This document shows positions 24,054-33,535 of a stretch of DNA of 34,325 bases, in pieces. Every line of letters begins with the position of its first letter. Position 1 is the first letter of the stretch. The notes under the pieces were generated by a model that ran no database searches, was not told the origin of the DNA, and saw only the letters and a list, made by a program, of their open reading frames with translations. This DNA is from Flavobacterium hydatis (GTDB taxonomy: Bacteria > Bacteroidota > Bacteroidia > Flavobacteriales > Flavobacteriaceae): positions 1-34,325 of the forward strand of contig NZ_JPRM01000058.1 of the NCBI RefSeq assembly GCF_000737695.1, read 5' to 3'. The translations under genes and the position numbers were made by a program.

Positions 24054-24836
24054 ATGACACTTTTAAGTATACTATTATTAAATGCATCTGAAGCTGCAAG
24101 TGATTTTGACTATAAGTTATTAGCAACATTGGTATCTTCTTTATCTGGTGCTGTCATTGGTGGTGCAATTACAATCTGGTATAAAAGTTCAGAAATTAAA
24201 AGACTTTCTGAAGGTATTGAGTTGCAATCTAGAAATTTAGACCTTCAGAAACAAGTTTTTGAAGAAAACAAGAGCAATAACGAGCAAAAAATTAAAGCAG
24301 AATTAGTTAAGCTTGAAGATTTATCTAGACAATATAAATTAAGTTTACAAAAATACGATTTTGAACATTTATCAAAAATTCTTGAATTTGCAGATGATAA
24401 AGACGAAAAAGCAAAAATGATGCGAGAGTTTTCAGAAATTCTTTTGAAACATAAATCTAATATTCCTTCATTTTTCTCTGAACCAAATGATTACGATGAA
24501 TTTATAGTTGATTACACTTATGATCGATTAGAAGACATAAAAAAAGAAATTGAGTTATTACTTTCCAAATATCCAGATGTTTTTGTATCAATACATAAAG
24601 ACTTTAGGTTTGTTGCAAACCAAGCGGGCTCTTTAATTCATCAAGCCGGCGACATGTTTTCTTGGCATGACCAGGTAGATAAGGAAGAAGTAACTGAAAA
24701 ATTATTTAACGATTTATTAAGTTTATATGAAAAATATAATAATCTTATTGAAATAATGCAAGAGCAGTTTCATGAATTGGATGCAATAAAAAGAAATTAT
24801 ATAAAAAGCCAATTTATCATAAGAACACAAGAATAA
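24054..24836 (+). CDS. Membrane-anchored coiled-coil protein in the defence operon
   Basis: This 260-residue protein is unknown to me. It has a single convincing transmembrane helix at about residues 21-43 (LLATLVSSLSGAVIGGAIT), a basic flank, then a long heptad-rich helix (about 45-105) and a second helical region (120-255). Such anchor-plus-coiled-coil proteins often scaffold membrane effectors or sensors. It begins 11 bases after the putative nuclease and ends one base before hsdM2, so it is an integral part of the operon. A membrane protein is not a known component of type I restriction systems. Confidence 0.75.
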   Translation: MTLLSILLLNASEAASDFDYKLLATLVSSLSGAVIGGAITIWYKSSEIKRLSEGIELQSRNLDLQKQVFEENKSNNEQKIKAELVKLEDLSRQYKLSLQKYDFEHLSKILEFADDKDEKAKMMREFSEILLKHKSNIPSFFSEPNDYDEFIVDYTYDRLEDIKKEIELLLSKYPDVFVSIHKDFRFVANQAGSLIHQAGDMFSWHDQVDKEEVTEKLFNDLLSLYEKYNNLIEIMQEQFHELDAIKRNYIKSQFIIRTQE

Positions 24837-24837
24837 A

Positions 24838-26298
24838 ATGACCCAACAACAATTAGAAAAATATCTCTGGGGAGCTGCTACCGCTTTGCGCGGTACGATC
24901 GATGCTGGAGATTACAAACAATATATTTTTCCTTTACTTTTTTTCAAGCGTATTTGTGATGTCTATGATGAAGAATTCGAAAAAGCTTTGCAAGAAAGTA
25001 ATGGTGATTTAGAATATGCATCATTTGCAGAACATCATCATTTTTTAGTGCCGAAAAAAGCACACTGGAAAAAAGTTAGAGAAACAACTGTCAATATTGG
25101 ATTAGCAATTCAAGAAGCAATGCGCGAAATCGAAAAAGCCAATCCTGAAACTTTATTTGGCATATTTGGCGATGCAAGTTGGACAAATAAAGATCGACTT
25201 TCAGATGCTACTTTAACTAACTTAGTAGAACATTTTTCGCAACATACTTTAAATATTAAAAGCGTTCCTGATGATAAATTGGGTAACGCTTATGAATATT
25301 TAATTAAAGAGTTTGCCGATGATAGTGGCCATACCGCAGCAGAGTTTTACACCAATCGTACAGTTGTAAAACTAATGACAATGATTATGGATCCTCAACC
25401 TGGAGAAAGTGTTTATGATCCTACTTGTGGTTCAGGTGGGTTATTATTGAATTGTGCCTTACATTTGAAAGAAGAAGGTAAAGAATACAGAACGTTAAAA
25501 TTATACGGACAAGAAATTAATTTGATTACCTCTGCTATTGCACGAATGAATATGTTTATGCACGGTATTGAAGAATTCCAAATAGTTCGTGGCGACACTT
25601 TGGCTCAACCAGGACTTTTAGAAAATGACGAACTTAAAAAGTTTAATGTAATTCTTGCCAATCCTCCATATTCGATAAAAGCGTGGGATCGTAAAAGTTT
25701 CGAAAGTGATCCTTATGGTCGTAATCTCTGGGGAACTCCACCTCAAGGTTGTGCAGATTATGCATTTCAGCAACACATACAAAAGAGTTTAGATTTAAGT
25801 AATGGGCGTTCTATTTCATTATGGCCACACGGAATTTTATTCAGGGATTCTGAAGCTGAAATGCGTCGTAAAATGATCGAAGAGGATTTAGTAGAATGTG
25901 TGATTGGTTTAGGCCCAAATTTGTTTTATAATTCTCCAATGGAAGCTTGTTTATTAATTACAAACAATAATAAACCAAAAGAACGTAAAGGGAAAGTACT
26001 AATTGTAAATGCTCTAAAAGAGGTAAAACAAGAAAAAACTATATCTTACTTAGAACAAAAGCATATCCAAAAAATTTATAATTCATATAAAGCATTTATA
26101 ACCGAAATTGGCTTTAGTGTGATTGTGGATAACGAAACAATTCTAAGTAACAAAGGAAGTTTAAATATTGCTCAATATTTAAGTAATGTTACAATTGATA
26201 AAAATAAATTATCAATTAACGAAGCACTTATTAATTGGAAAACTAATTCTTCTAGATTAAAAGAAAGTATGAATGAATTATTTCAAGTCTTAAAATAA
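24838..26298 (+). CDS. hsdM: Type I restriction-modification methyltransferase subunit, second copy (HsdM2)
   Basis: The 486-residue N6-adenine methyltransferase has the same layout as HsdM1: an N-terminal helical domain (YIFPLLFFKRICDVYDEE, 29-46), SAM motif DPTCGSGG (194-201), catalytic NPPY (275-278) and RGDTL. Aligned by eye the two copies correspond along their whole length with many identities, diverging most at the C-terminal tail that contacts HsdS. Its stop overlaps the hsdS start by one base (TAATG), so this copy is the obvious partner of HsdS. Both copies look catalytically intact. Confidence 0.94.
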   Translation: MTQQQLEKYLWGAATALRGTIDAGDYKQYIFPLLFFKRICDVYDEEFEKALQESNGDLEYASFAEHHHFLVPKKAHWKKVRETTVNIGLAIQEAMREIEKANPETLFGIFGDASWTNKDRLSDATLTNLVEHFSQHTLNIKSVPDDKLGNAYEYLIKEFADDSGHTAAEFYTNRTVVKLMTMIMDPQPGESVYDPTCGSGGLLLNCALHLKEEGKEYRTLKLYGQEINLITSAIARMNMFMHGIEEFQIVRGDTLAQPGLLENDELKKFNVILANPPYSIKAWDRKSFESDPYGRNLWGTPPQGCADYAFQQHIQKSLDLSNGRSISLWPHGILFRDSEAEMRRKMIEEDLVECVIGLGPNLFYNSPMEACLLITNNNKPKERKGKVLIVNALKEVKQEKTISYLEQKHIQKIYNSYKAFITEIGFSVIVDNETILSNKGSLNIAQYLSNVTIDKNKLSINEALINWKTNSSRLKESMNELFQVLK

Positions 26299-27437
26299 TG
26301 GAAGAGGTAATGACAAAAATAGATTTGAATAACTTAGATAAATCAAGTTGGGAAAGTTTTAAATTTGAAGAAATTGCTTTTAAAATTTCAGAATCTGTTA
26401 ATCCAAATAAAACCGATTTAGGAGTTTATATTGGATTAGAACATATAGATGCAGAGGATATTCATATTCGACGAACAGGAACTCCTGATGATGTCAATGG
26501 TCAAAAACTTAAATGCTATCCTGGCGATGTCATTTTTGGTAAACGTCGCGCTTACCAACGAAAGGCTGCTATTGTAGCAGTTGAAGGTATTTGTTCGGCA
26601 CATGCTTTTGTACTTAGAGCTAATAAAGATAATATTGATCCTAAACTTTTTCCTTTTTTCCTGCATTCAGACCAATTTATGCATTGTATGATTGATATTT
26701 CGGTAGGGGGCCTTTCTCCAACGATAAATTGGGGAGATTTAAAACATCAAGAATTTCTTTTACCTCCCATAGAAGAACAGAAAGAAATTGCAGAATTACT
26801 TTGGGCAATGGATGATGTGATTGAGAAGGAGAAGAAAATAATAAAGGAATTACGAAAGAATGATTTATCAAGATTAAAATACTTTTTTCATGATGATAAA
26901 AAATCAACAAGAATTAAATTAAAAAATATTATTAAACTTAAAAAAGGGAAAACCCCTTCTTTATTACTTGAAAAAGGTGATGGTATTCCCTATTGTACTG
27001 CAAAATATTTAAGATCAGGAGAAATCGAATCTATTGTACCAAATGAATTGGTTAGTAAATTAACATTAATAGATGAATCTGATATTTTAGTTTTATGGGA
27101 TGGTTCCAATGCAGGGGAAATGTTATTAGGAAAAAAAGGTATATTAGCAAGTACTATGTGTAAATTAGATATTCTTGACAAAAACTTTAAAAAAGAATTT
27201 ATTTACGCTTTTCTGAGATTTAAAAACAATGATATTAAAAGAGCAACAGTTGGTTCTGCAATTCCACATGTTGATCCAGGCATGATAAACAATATTGGTA
27301 TTCCAAAACTAACATTAAAGCAACAAGATACTGTGATAAATATATTAAGTTCTTTAAATGAAAGTATAAATAATGTTAATGTAAAACTTCAAAGTTTGCA
27401 ATTTTTACAAAAAAGCTTAATTAATCAAATTTTCTAA
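26298..27437 (+). CDS. hsdS: Type I specificity subunit HsdS
   Basis: The 379-residue subunit has two target-recognition domains. TRD1 (about residues 15-165) ends in the typical SPTINWGDLKHQEFLLPPIEEQ boundary, followed by a conserved helical spacer (IAELLWAMDDVIEKEKKIIKEL, about 166-195). TRD2 (about 200-340; GIPYCTAKYLRSGEI, WDGSNAGEML) ends in LTLKQQDTVINIL and a second coiled helix to the C-terminus. Two TRDs mean a bipartite target; the sequence recognised cannot be predicted. The start overlaps hsdM2. It is the only specificity gene in the window, so both HsdM copies must share it or one acts elsewhere. Confidence 0.93.
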   Translation: MEEVMTKIDLNNLDKSSWESFKFEEIAFKISESVNPNKTDLGVYIGLEHIDAEDIHIRRTGTPDDVNGQKLKCYPGDVIFGKRRAYQRKAAIVAVEGICSAHAFVLRANKDNIDPKLFPFFLHSDQFMHCMIDISVGGLSPTINWGDLKHQEFLLPPIEEQKEIAELLWAMDDVIEKEKKIIKELRKNDLSRLKYFFHDDKKSTRIKLKNIIKLKKGKTPSLLLEKGDGIPYCTAKYLRSGEIESIVPNELVSKLTLIDESDILVLWDGSNAGEMLLGKKGILASTMCKLDILDKNFKKEFIYAFLRFKNNDIKRATVGSAIPHVDPGMINNIGIPKLTLKQQDTVINILSSLNESINNVNVKLQSLQFLQKSLINQIF

Positions 27438-27449
27438 AAGAAAGACAAT

Positions 27450-29666
27450 ATGAATTTTTTTATAGTTAGTGCTGGTGAGCCTGGATCAGATTATATTGAG
27501 GATAATTTCAAAGATATTCTTGAAACAAATGAATTTGCTTTATATGCTAATACAGCACAAAAAGGGACATATTATTCTATTGAAAAAGATGATGTATTAA
27601 TTCTCAAATACGAACGAAATTTTGTTGCTTATGGAACCGTAGTTCGTAAATATTCAAATGAATATAAAAACTTCTCCTTAAGAGTACAAGTAAAAGAATG
27701 GATTTTGCATAGTATAGATGATCCTAAGAAAGGGGTTTCTAGATATGGTATACAAAATGCTACTATTGGAGGTGGTAAGTATGGAACTGTAAAAACGGTA
27801 AAGCCTAGTTTTGGGCTAGACAAAATTCGAGAAATAAACGAAACTCATAATGAATATTATATAATATTCTCTAATAGTATTAATGATAAAAGTAAGTTTC
27901 GTAAAAAAGGAGATTATTTTGATTTGCATGAAGAATTATTTACTTATTTATTAAAGAAATCAGAAACAGATCCTGATTTTACTTTTGTTACAAGAGATTC
28001 AAATAATAATAATGCTCTTGAAAAGGGATATTGGTTTTATGGAGAAGATACTGTAGCAATTTCATTTTGGACAGAAATGGATTTTATAGAAGACATACCT
28101 GTGATTTCATTTTTAATTAATCCAGATGGACATTGCAGATTAATAATTCAAACTGATATTCAGGAAGACTTAAAAAAATATTTTGAAGACAGTAGATGGT
28201 GGAAGGATGAGTTAAAAGATCTAAATCAGAGAGATACTTGGTTTGTCAAAGAGTATAGTAATTTTGATCCTGCAGATTATATAAATTGTTTGAGCTATTT
28301 TCTAAGAAATGATTATCATATTATAAATAAAATTATATACGAGGATAACCTTGTACCTGGTCTCAAAAGAGAAACTATAAAAGAAAGTCCTGATGATTTT
28401 GATGGATTTGTTTTGCAATTACCTATTAAAGAATTTAATTTAAGAATAAAAAATATATTTAAATATAGGCAAAATCAGTCTGTTGAATTAAGCTATGATT
28501 CTGTAGATGACGAAAATAGAGCAGATAGTTTAAGGGAGATAATTATTCACAATTATGGATTAATTAAAAATCAAAAATTAAAAATTGGAGATTCTAAATG
28601 GGTTTTTATTACTGGCGAAAACGGATCTGGAAAGACTATGTTTTTAAGGGCAATAGGTACAATTCTAGGCAATAGGACGCTCACGGAAAAAGAAATTCAA
28701 AAGGGTAGTTTACATGTAAATGCAAATTTTAACTCAGGTAAAAGAATTATCCCATTTGAAAGATTTGAAAATAATAATTTAAATTTAAAAATATCTAATC
28801 TTTCAAGAGGTTTGGCAATGTATGGTCCCTACAGGTTGCAACATTCTTCTGGTCTTGCAAAAATAAAGGATTACAGACAATCTGTGGGAAAAAAGAGCTC
28901 ATTTGAATCTTTGTTCGGGGATGGTGCAAGGCTTTTGAGTTTAGTTAATCAATTTGAATTCTGGCAAGATAATTCTAAAAACAAGAAAATGACTCAGGCG
29001 AGAATGGAGCAAATTTTTTCGTTATTACCTAAGATTATTCCAGATTTGCGTAAAGTTGAGTGTATAAAAATTCAAAATAAATTTAGTATAGAGTATTTAA
29101 TTCGTTCCGAAGGTTCTGAAGAATTAATGAAATTGAAATGGCACGAATTATCATCAGGAAATAAAAGTATATCAAATTTAGTTTCAGATATATTGATTAG
29201 ATTATATTATCAACAGCCTAAAGTTATTGATCCTTCTGAATTAAGAGGGATAATTATGATAGATGAAATAGACCTTCACTTACATCCCAAAGCTCAAAAA
29301 GAACTTGTGGAAACGCTATCTAAAACTTTCCCTCTACTTCAGTTCATAGTTACTACTCATAGTGCAGTTCCATTATTAGGTGCGCCTGAAAATTCTATTA
29401 TATGTGTTGTAAAAAGAAATGCGGAACAAGGCATTATTATTAATCGTCTTTTGAAATTAGAAAAAGAGATAGGCTTTTTGACTCCAAATACAATATTAAC
29501 ATCAGATATTTTTAATTTTAATTTTTTTGATGAAATATCAGAAACTAGATATGAAAATTTATATTTAGAAGACAGGTATGAAGATATTCAGAAAAATATT
29601 GAGGTAAATGAAAGATTAAGTAAATTAAATGAAGATATTTTTCCAAAAGATTTATTTAAAGACTAA
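27450..29666 (+). CDS. PtuA-like AAA/ABC ATPase with extra N-terminal domain
   Basis: The 738-residue protein contains an OLD/RecF-like ABC ATPase of the AAA_21 kind, as in Septu PtuA. Walker A is GENGSGKT (389-396), the signature-like loop LSSGNKS is at 567-573, Walker B IIMIDEID at 601-608 (Asp605, Glu606), and the H-loop His637 is in TTHSAV. About 360 residues precede the ATPase. Residues 1-125 (DDVLILKYERNFVAYGTVV) resemble a PUA/EVE-like small beta domain, which in other defence proteins reads modified bases; the 130-350 part is unassigned. The HNH nuclease begins five bases after its stop. No toxin domain is fused, unlike PrrC or RloC. It likely senses phage interference and gates the nuclease. 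Confidence 0.8.
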   Translation: MNFFIVSAGEPGSDYIEDNFKDILETNEFALYANTAQKGTYYSIEKDDVLILKYERNFVAYGTVVRKYSNEYKNFSLRVQVKEWILHSIDDPKKGVSRYGIQNATIGGGKYGTVKTVKPSFGLDKIREINETHNEYYIIFSNSINDKSKFRKKGDYFDLHEELFTYLLKKSETDPDFTFVTRDSNNNNALEKGYWFYGEDTVAISFWTEMDFIEDIPVISFLINPDGHCRLIIQTDIQEDLKKYFEDSRWWKDELKDLNQRDTWFVKEYSNFDPADYINCLSYFLRNDYHIINKIIYEDNLVPGLKRETIKESPDDFDGFVLQLPIKEFNLRIKNIFKYRQNQSVELSYDSVDDENRADSLREIIIHNYGLIKNQKLKIGDSKWVFITGENGSGKTMFLRAIGTILGNRTLTEKEIQKGSLHVNANFNSGKRIIPFERFENNNLNLKISNLSRGLAMYGPYRLQHSSGLAKIKDYRQSVGKKSSFESLFGDGARLLSLVNQFEFWQDNSKNKKMTQARMEQIFSLLPKIIPDLRKVECIKIQNKFSIEYLIRSEGSEELMKLKWHELSSGNKSISNLVSDILIRLYYQQPKVIDPSELRGIIMIDEIDLHLHPKAQKELVETLSKTFPLLQFIVTTHSAVPLLGAPENSIICVVKRNAEQGIIINRLLKLEKEIGFLTPNTILTSDIFNFNFFDEISETRYENLYLEDRYEDIQKNIEVNERLSKLNEDIFPKDLFKD

Positions 29667-29671
29667 CTGTT

Positions 29672-30556
29672 ATGGTACATAGGAACAAGAATCTAACTTC
29701 ACCGCCACCGGAATTAATGAATTCGAAATGGAATACAATAAAACAAGATCTGTTGGTAAATAAGCACAATCATGAAGCTAAGTCTGAATGTTATAGAGAT
29801 ACAACATTGAGTTATCTAACGGAATTATATAAGAATAAATGTGCAATATGTGAAAGAGAAAGAGGGATGGAATTACAGGTTGATCATTTTCGACCAAAAA
29901 AACAAAGAAATAATAAAACGGAAATTAAATATAATCAACCAGGATATTACTGGCTAGCATATGAATGGTTTAATTTGATTCCCCTTTGTTCATACTGTAA
30001 TATTAATAAAAGCAATAAATTTCCATTGTCAACTTGGGATAATACTAATAGAATATCAGATCATTTAAATATTCATACTATAGCAGGTTTCAATTCTTAT
30101 AATTTAAATTGGCTTCAAAACCATGAAAATCCTTTACTGATAAATCCTGAATACGAAATTCATCCTGAGAGACATTTTTCTTTTCGTATAGACGGTAGAA
30201 TAATTGGTCAAACGGATGAAGGGGTTGAAACAATTAATATTTGCAAATTAAATAGGAAAGATTTAAAAAGAGAAAGGATTGAAATAAGATTTAGATTTGT
30301 TAATGATATAAAATCTGCTTTGAAAGATTTTGACGATCATAGGGATAATGCAGAGTTAAAAGGTGAATTGAAATCTATTTTTAAAAGAATTAAATTAAAT
30401 TGTCATCAAAATAGCGCTCATTCATTATATCATATTTTTTTATATACGTATTTCGATTATTTTATTGTTTCAAAAATACCTCAAGATCTAAGAGATTTAG
30501 TTACTAATTATTTTAATGATTATAAAATATGGCTTTCAACGAACTCAATAGCGTAG
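29672..30556 (+). CDS. PtuB-like HNH nuclease
   Basis: The 294-residue protein carries a zinc-finger HNH nuclease core: CAIC (Cys57, Cys60), VDHFRPK with Asp71-His72, a WLAYEWFNLIPLC segment, and CSYCNINKSNKFP (Cys106, Cys109, Asn110, Lys113). The DHFRPK...WFNLIPLCSYCN pattern is typical of the HNH proteins paired with AAA ATPases in Septu and the retron Ec78 system. The C-terminal 170 residues are helical and probably contact the ATPase. It follows the ATPase by five bases and overlaps hsdR by 28 bases. Activity on phage or host DNA is expected by family; no reverse transcriptase or retron RNA is visible here. Confidence 0.85.
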   Translation: MVHRNKNLTSPPPELMNSKWNTIKQDLLVNKHNHEAKSECYRDTTLSYLTELYKNKCAICERERGMELQVDHFRPKKQRNNKTEIKYNQPGYYWLAYEWFNLIPLCSYCNINKSNKFPLSTWDNTNRISDHLNIHTIAGFNSYNLNWLQNHENPLLINPEYEIHPERHFSFRIDGRIIGQTDEGVETINICKLNRKDLKRERIEIRFRFVNDIKSALKDFDDHRDNAELKGELKSIFKRIKLNCHQNSAHSLYHIFLYTYFDYFIVSKIPQDLRDLVTNYFNDYKIWLSTNSIA

Positions 30557-33498
30557 AACATTACATCATTCACCAATTGAGTGGTAAAAATCTTAATGCA
30601 GTAACTGGATTTGAGGAACCTAAAGCAGGATATGGTGCGCAATGGAAGTATATTTCCTCATCAGAACTTACCAGAAGTGTTAATGAAGTGCTTTTTGAAG
30701 ATGTTTTGAAAACTGCACTAATTCGTTTAAATCCTGAAATAGCTAAAAAAAATGAATTAGCTGAAGAAGTTATTTATAAACTAAGAGCGATATTAATATC
30801 TGTAAATACAGAAGGTTTAGTAAGAGCAAATGAAGAATTTTTTAAATGGATGAGCGGTGACAAAACCATGCCATTTGGAGAAAACAATCGTCATGTTCCT
30901 ATTCGTTTAATTGATTTTGAAGATATTCATAATAATAGTTATTTAATAACCAATCAATATCGTGTTCATCATAGAGAAACTAAAATTCCAGATATAGTTT
31001 TATTAATCAACGGAATTCCTGTTGTAGTTGGAGAAGCTAAAACACCTATTCGTCCTTCTGTAAGTTGGTTAGATGGAGCACATGAAATTCATGATATTTA
31101 TGAGAATGCAGTTCCACAATTGTTTGTGCCAAATATTCTTTCTTTTGCGACAGAAGGTAAAACTTTCTACTATGGAGGAATTAGAACACCATTAGAATTT
31201 TGGGCACCTTGGCGTTTAGAAAATGAAGATGATAATTTAGCTAAAAAGTTAGGCTTGAATGAAATTGGAAAAGAATTATCAGATTTACTACAACCAAAAA
31301 GATTATTGGACATATTGCAAAATTTCTCATTGTTTACTTCAAACAAAAAGAAACAACGAATAAAAGTTTTATGTCGCTATCAGCAATATGAAGGAGCAAA
31401 TAAAATTGTAAACCGTGTTTTAGAAGGAAAAATAAAAAAAGGTTTGATCTGGCATTTTCAAGGTTCAGGAAAATCTTTATTAATGGTTTTTGCTGCGCAA
31501 AAATTAAGGAGAATCCAAGAACTAAAAAGTCCTACAGTAATTGTATTAGTAGATCGAATAGATTTAGATACTCAAATCACAGGAACTTTTAACGCTGCAG
31601 ATGTTGCAAACGTAATAACTACAGAAAGTATTACAGAACTGCAGACTTTCTTAGAAAGAGATACAAGAAAAATAATTATTTCTATGATTCATAAGTTTCG
31701 AGATGCGAAACCAAACATGAATACAAGAGATAATATTATTGTTTTAGTTGATGAAGCACACCGTACGCAAGAAGGAGAGTTGGCAAGACAAATGAGAGCG
31801 GCTTTACCAAATGCATTTCTTTTTGGTTTAACAGGAACTCCGGTCAATAAGGCAGATAAAAATACCTTTTGGGCATTTGGAGCAGAAGAAGATCAAGGAG
31901 GTTATTTGTCTCGTTATACTTTTCATGATTCAATAAGAGACGGAGCAACACTGCCATTGCATTTTGAGCCAAGATTAGTAGACGTTCATGTAGATAAAGA
32001 AACAATAGATAAGGCTTTTAAAGAATTTAAAGAAGAAGCTGCTTTATCTGATGAAGAAGCAGATGCATTAAATAAAAAATCAGCTAAAATGGCTGCATTT
32101 TTAAAATCTCCAGAACGTGTTGCAAAAATAGTAGAAGATATTGCCAAACACTTTAATGAAAAAGTACTTCCTCATGGTTATAAGGCTATGATTGTAACGC
32201 CTGATCGTTACGCTTGTGTTCAATATAAAGACGAGTTAGATAAATATTTTTCAGTTGAATCAAGCAAAATAGTTATTTCAACTTCGGCTAATGATGATTT
32301 TGAGTTCAAACAAAAATGGGGAATTGATAAAAGCCAACAAGAAAAAATAGTTGATGATTTTAATAATGCAAATTCAGAACTTAAATTCTTAATTGTTACA
32401 GCTAAATTATTAACTGGATTTGATGCGCCTATATTACAAACTTTATATTTAGATAAATCAATAAAAGATCATACTTTGTTACAAGCAATTTGCAGAACAA
32501 ATAGATTATATCCCGGTAAAACTTTCGGACGTATTGTAGATTATTTTGGAGTTTTTGATGATGCTGCAAAAGCGTTAGAATTTGATGAAGAAAGCGTAAA
32601 ACAAATTATTACCAATTTAAATGAATTAAAAGACCAATTGCCCTTAGCAATGAAAAAGGTTTTGGATCATTTTATTGGAGTTGACAAAAAAATCACCGGT
32701 TTTGAAGGTTTAGAATTAGCTCAAAATGCAATCAACACAGACGAAAAGAAAGATGAATTTGCAAAAGATTATAAACAACTTTCCAAACTTTGGGAATCGC
32801 TATCGCCAGATAGCACCTTAAATCAATATCAGGAAGATTATAGATGGTTATCACAAGTTTTTGAATCTGTTCGTCCATCATCTGATCATGTTGGTAAATT
32901 ACTTTGGTTTTCATTAGGAGCTCAAACGACAAAATTGATTCATGAAAATATTCATGTTGGAGAAGTCCATCAATTAGAAGAATTTGTTTTGGATGCAGAT
33001 GTTATTGAGGATATTTTTAATAATCCAGATCCGCGAAATTCTAAAAAGCTTGAAAAAATATTAGTTAAGCGATTCAAAAAAAATGCAGGTAATCCTAAAT
33101 TTAAAAAGTTAAGTGAATTATTAGAAGCATTAAGAGATAAAGCAGAGCAAGGTTTAATCACTTCTATAGAATTTGTAAAAGAGTTATGCAAATTAGCGAA
33201 AGAAACACTCTTAGCTGAAAAAGAACTAGAAGCTCAATTTCAAGAAAAAACGCCTCAAGCTGCATTAACAGAATTATTTTTAGAATTAAAAACAGATCAA
33301 ACTCCTGCAGTTGTAGAAAGAATTGTAAAAGATATAGATGCTATTGTACGACAAGTTCGTTTTCCTGGTTGGCAAAAAACAGCTTCAGGTGAACGCGAAG
33401 TTCAAAAATCATTACGACAAGCATTATTAAAGTATAAGTTACATAAGGAGCAAGTTTTGTTTGATAGAGCTTACGAATATATTAAAGAATATTACTAA
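30529..33498 (+). CDS. hsdR: Type I restriction subunit HsdR
   Basis: The 989-residue subunit has a PD-(D/E)XK nuclease domain (IPDIVLL with Asp155, then VVGEAK with Glu169 and Lys171), an SF2 translocase with FQGSGKS (Walker A, Lys315), VDEAHRT (408-413), GLTGTPV, and LTGFDAP/ICRTNRLYPGK in the second RecA lobe, followed by a helical C-terminal region for docking on the methyltransferase. All catalytic residues are present, so restriction should be active. The ATG at 30529 lies inside the HNH gene, giving a 28-base overlap. It is the last gene of the operon and is followed by a strong terminator. Confidence 0.95.
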   Translation: MAFNELNSVEHYIIHQLSGKNLNAVTGFEEPKAGYGAQWKYISSSELTRSVNEVLFEDVLKTALIRLNPEIAKKNELAEEVIYKLRAILISVNTEGLVRANEEFFKWMSGDKTMPFGENNRHVPIRLIDFEDIHNNSYLITNQYRVHHRETKIPDIVLLINGIPVVVGEAKTPIRPSVSWLDGAHEIHDIYENAVPQLFVPNILSFATEGKTFYYGGIRTPLEFWAPWRLENEDDNLAKKLGLNEIGKELSDLLQPKRLLDILQNFSLFTSNKKKQRIKVLCRYQQYEGANKIVNRVLEGKIKKGLIWHFQGSGKSLLMVFAAQKLRRIQELKSPTVIVLVDRIDLDTQITGTFNAADVANVITTESITELQTFLERDTRKIIISMIHKFRDAKPNMNTRDNIIVLVDEAHRTQEGELARQMRAALPNAFLFGLTGTPVNKADKNTFWAFGAEEDQGGYLSRYTFHDSIRDGATLPLHFEPRLVDVHVDKETIDKAFKEFKEEAALSDEEADALNKKSAKMAAFLKSPERVAKIVEDIAKHFNEKVLPHGYKAMIVTPDRYACVQYKDELDKYFSVESSKIVISTSANDDFEFKQKWGIDKSQQEKIVDDFNNANSELKFLIVTAKLLTGFDAPILQTLYLDKSIKDHTLLQAICRTNRLYPGKTFGRIVDYFGVFDDAAKALEFDEESVKQIITNLNELKDQLPLAMKKVLDHFIGVDKKITGFEGLELAQNAINTDEKKDEFAKDYKQLSKLWESLSPDSTLNQYQEDYRWLSQVFESVRPSSDHVGKLLWFSLGAQTTKLIHENIHVGEVHQLEEFVLDADVIEDIFNNPDPRNSKKLEKILVKRFKKNAGNPKFKKLSELLEALRDKAEQGLITSIEFVKELCKLAKETLLAEKELEAQFQEKTPQAALTELFLELKTDQTPAVVERIVKDIDAIVRQVRFPGWQKTASGEREVQKSLRQALLKYKLHKEQVLFDRAYEYIKEYY

Positions 33499-33535
33499 AG
33501 TTTTTAAAGAGTATTGTTTTTTTTAAAATTATTAT

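Noticed and set aside
27450..29666. PrrC or RloC anticodon nuclease
   Set aside because: The position matches, but the protein ends soon after the ATPase core and has no recognisable C-terminal anticodon-nuclease domain; the nuclease is a separate HNH gene.
27450..30556. Retron Ec78-type system
   Set aside because: The ATPase-HNH pair is shared with that retron, but no reverse transcriptase or msr/msd-like RNA is visible in the neighbourhood.
21934..33498. Prophage or transposon carrying the defence genes
   Set aside because: No integrase, transposase, tRNA attachment site or flanking direct repeats could be seen.
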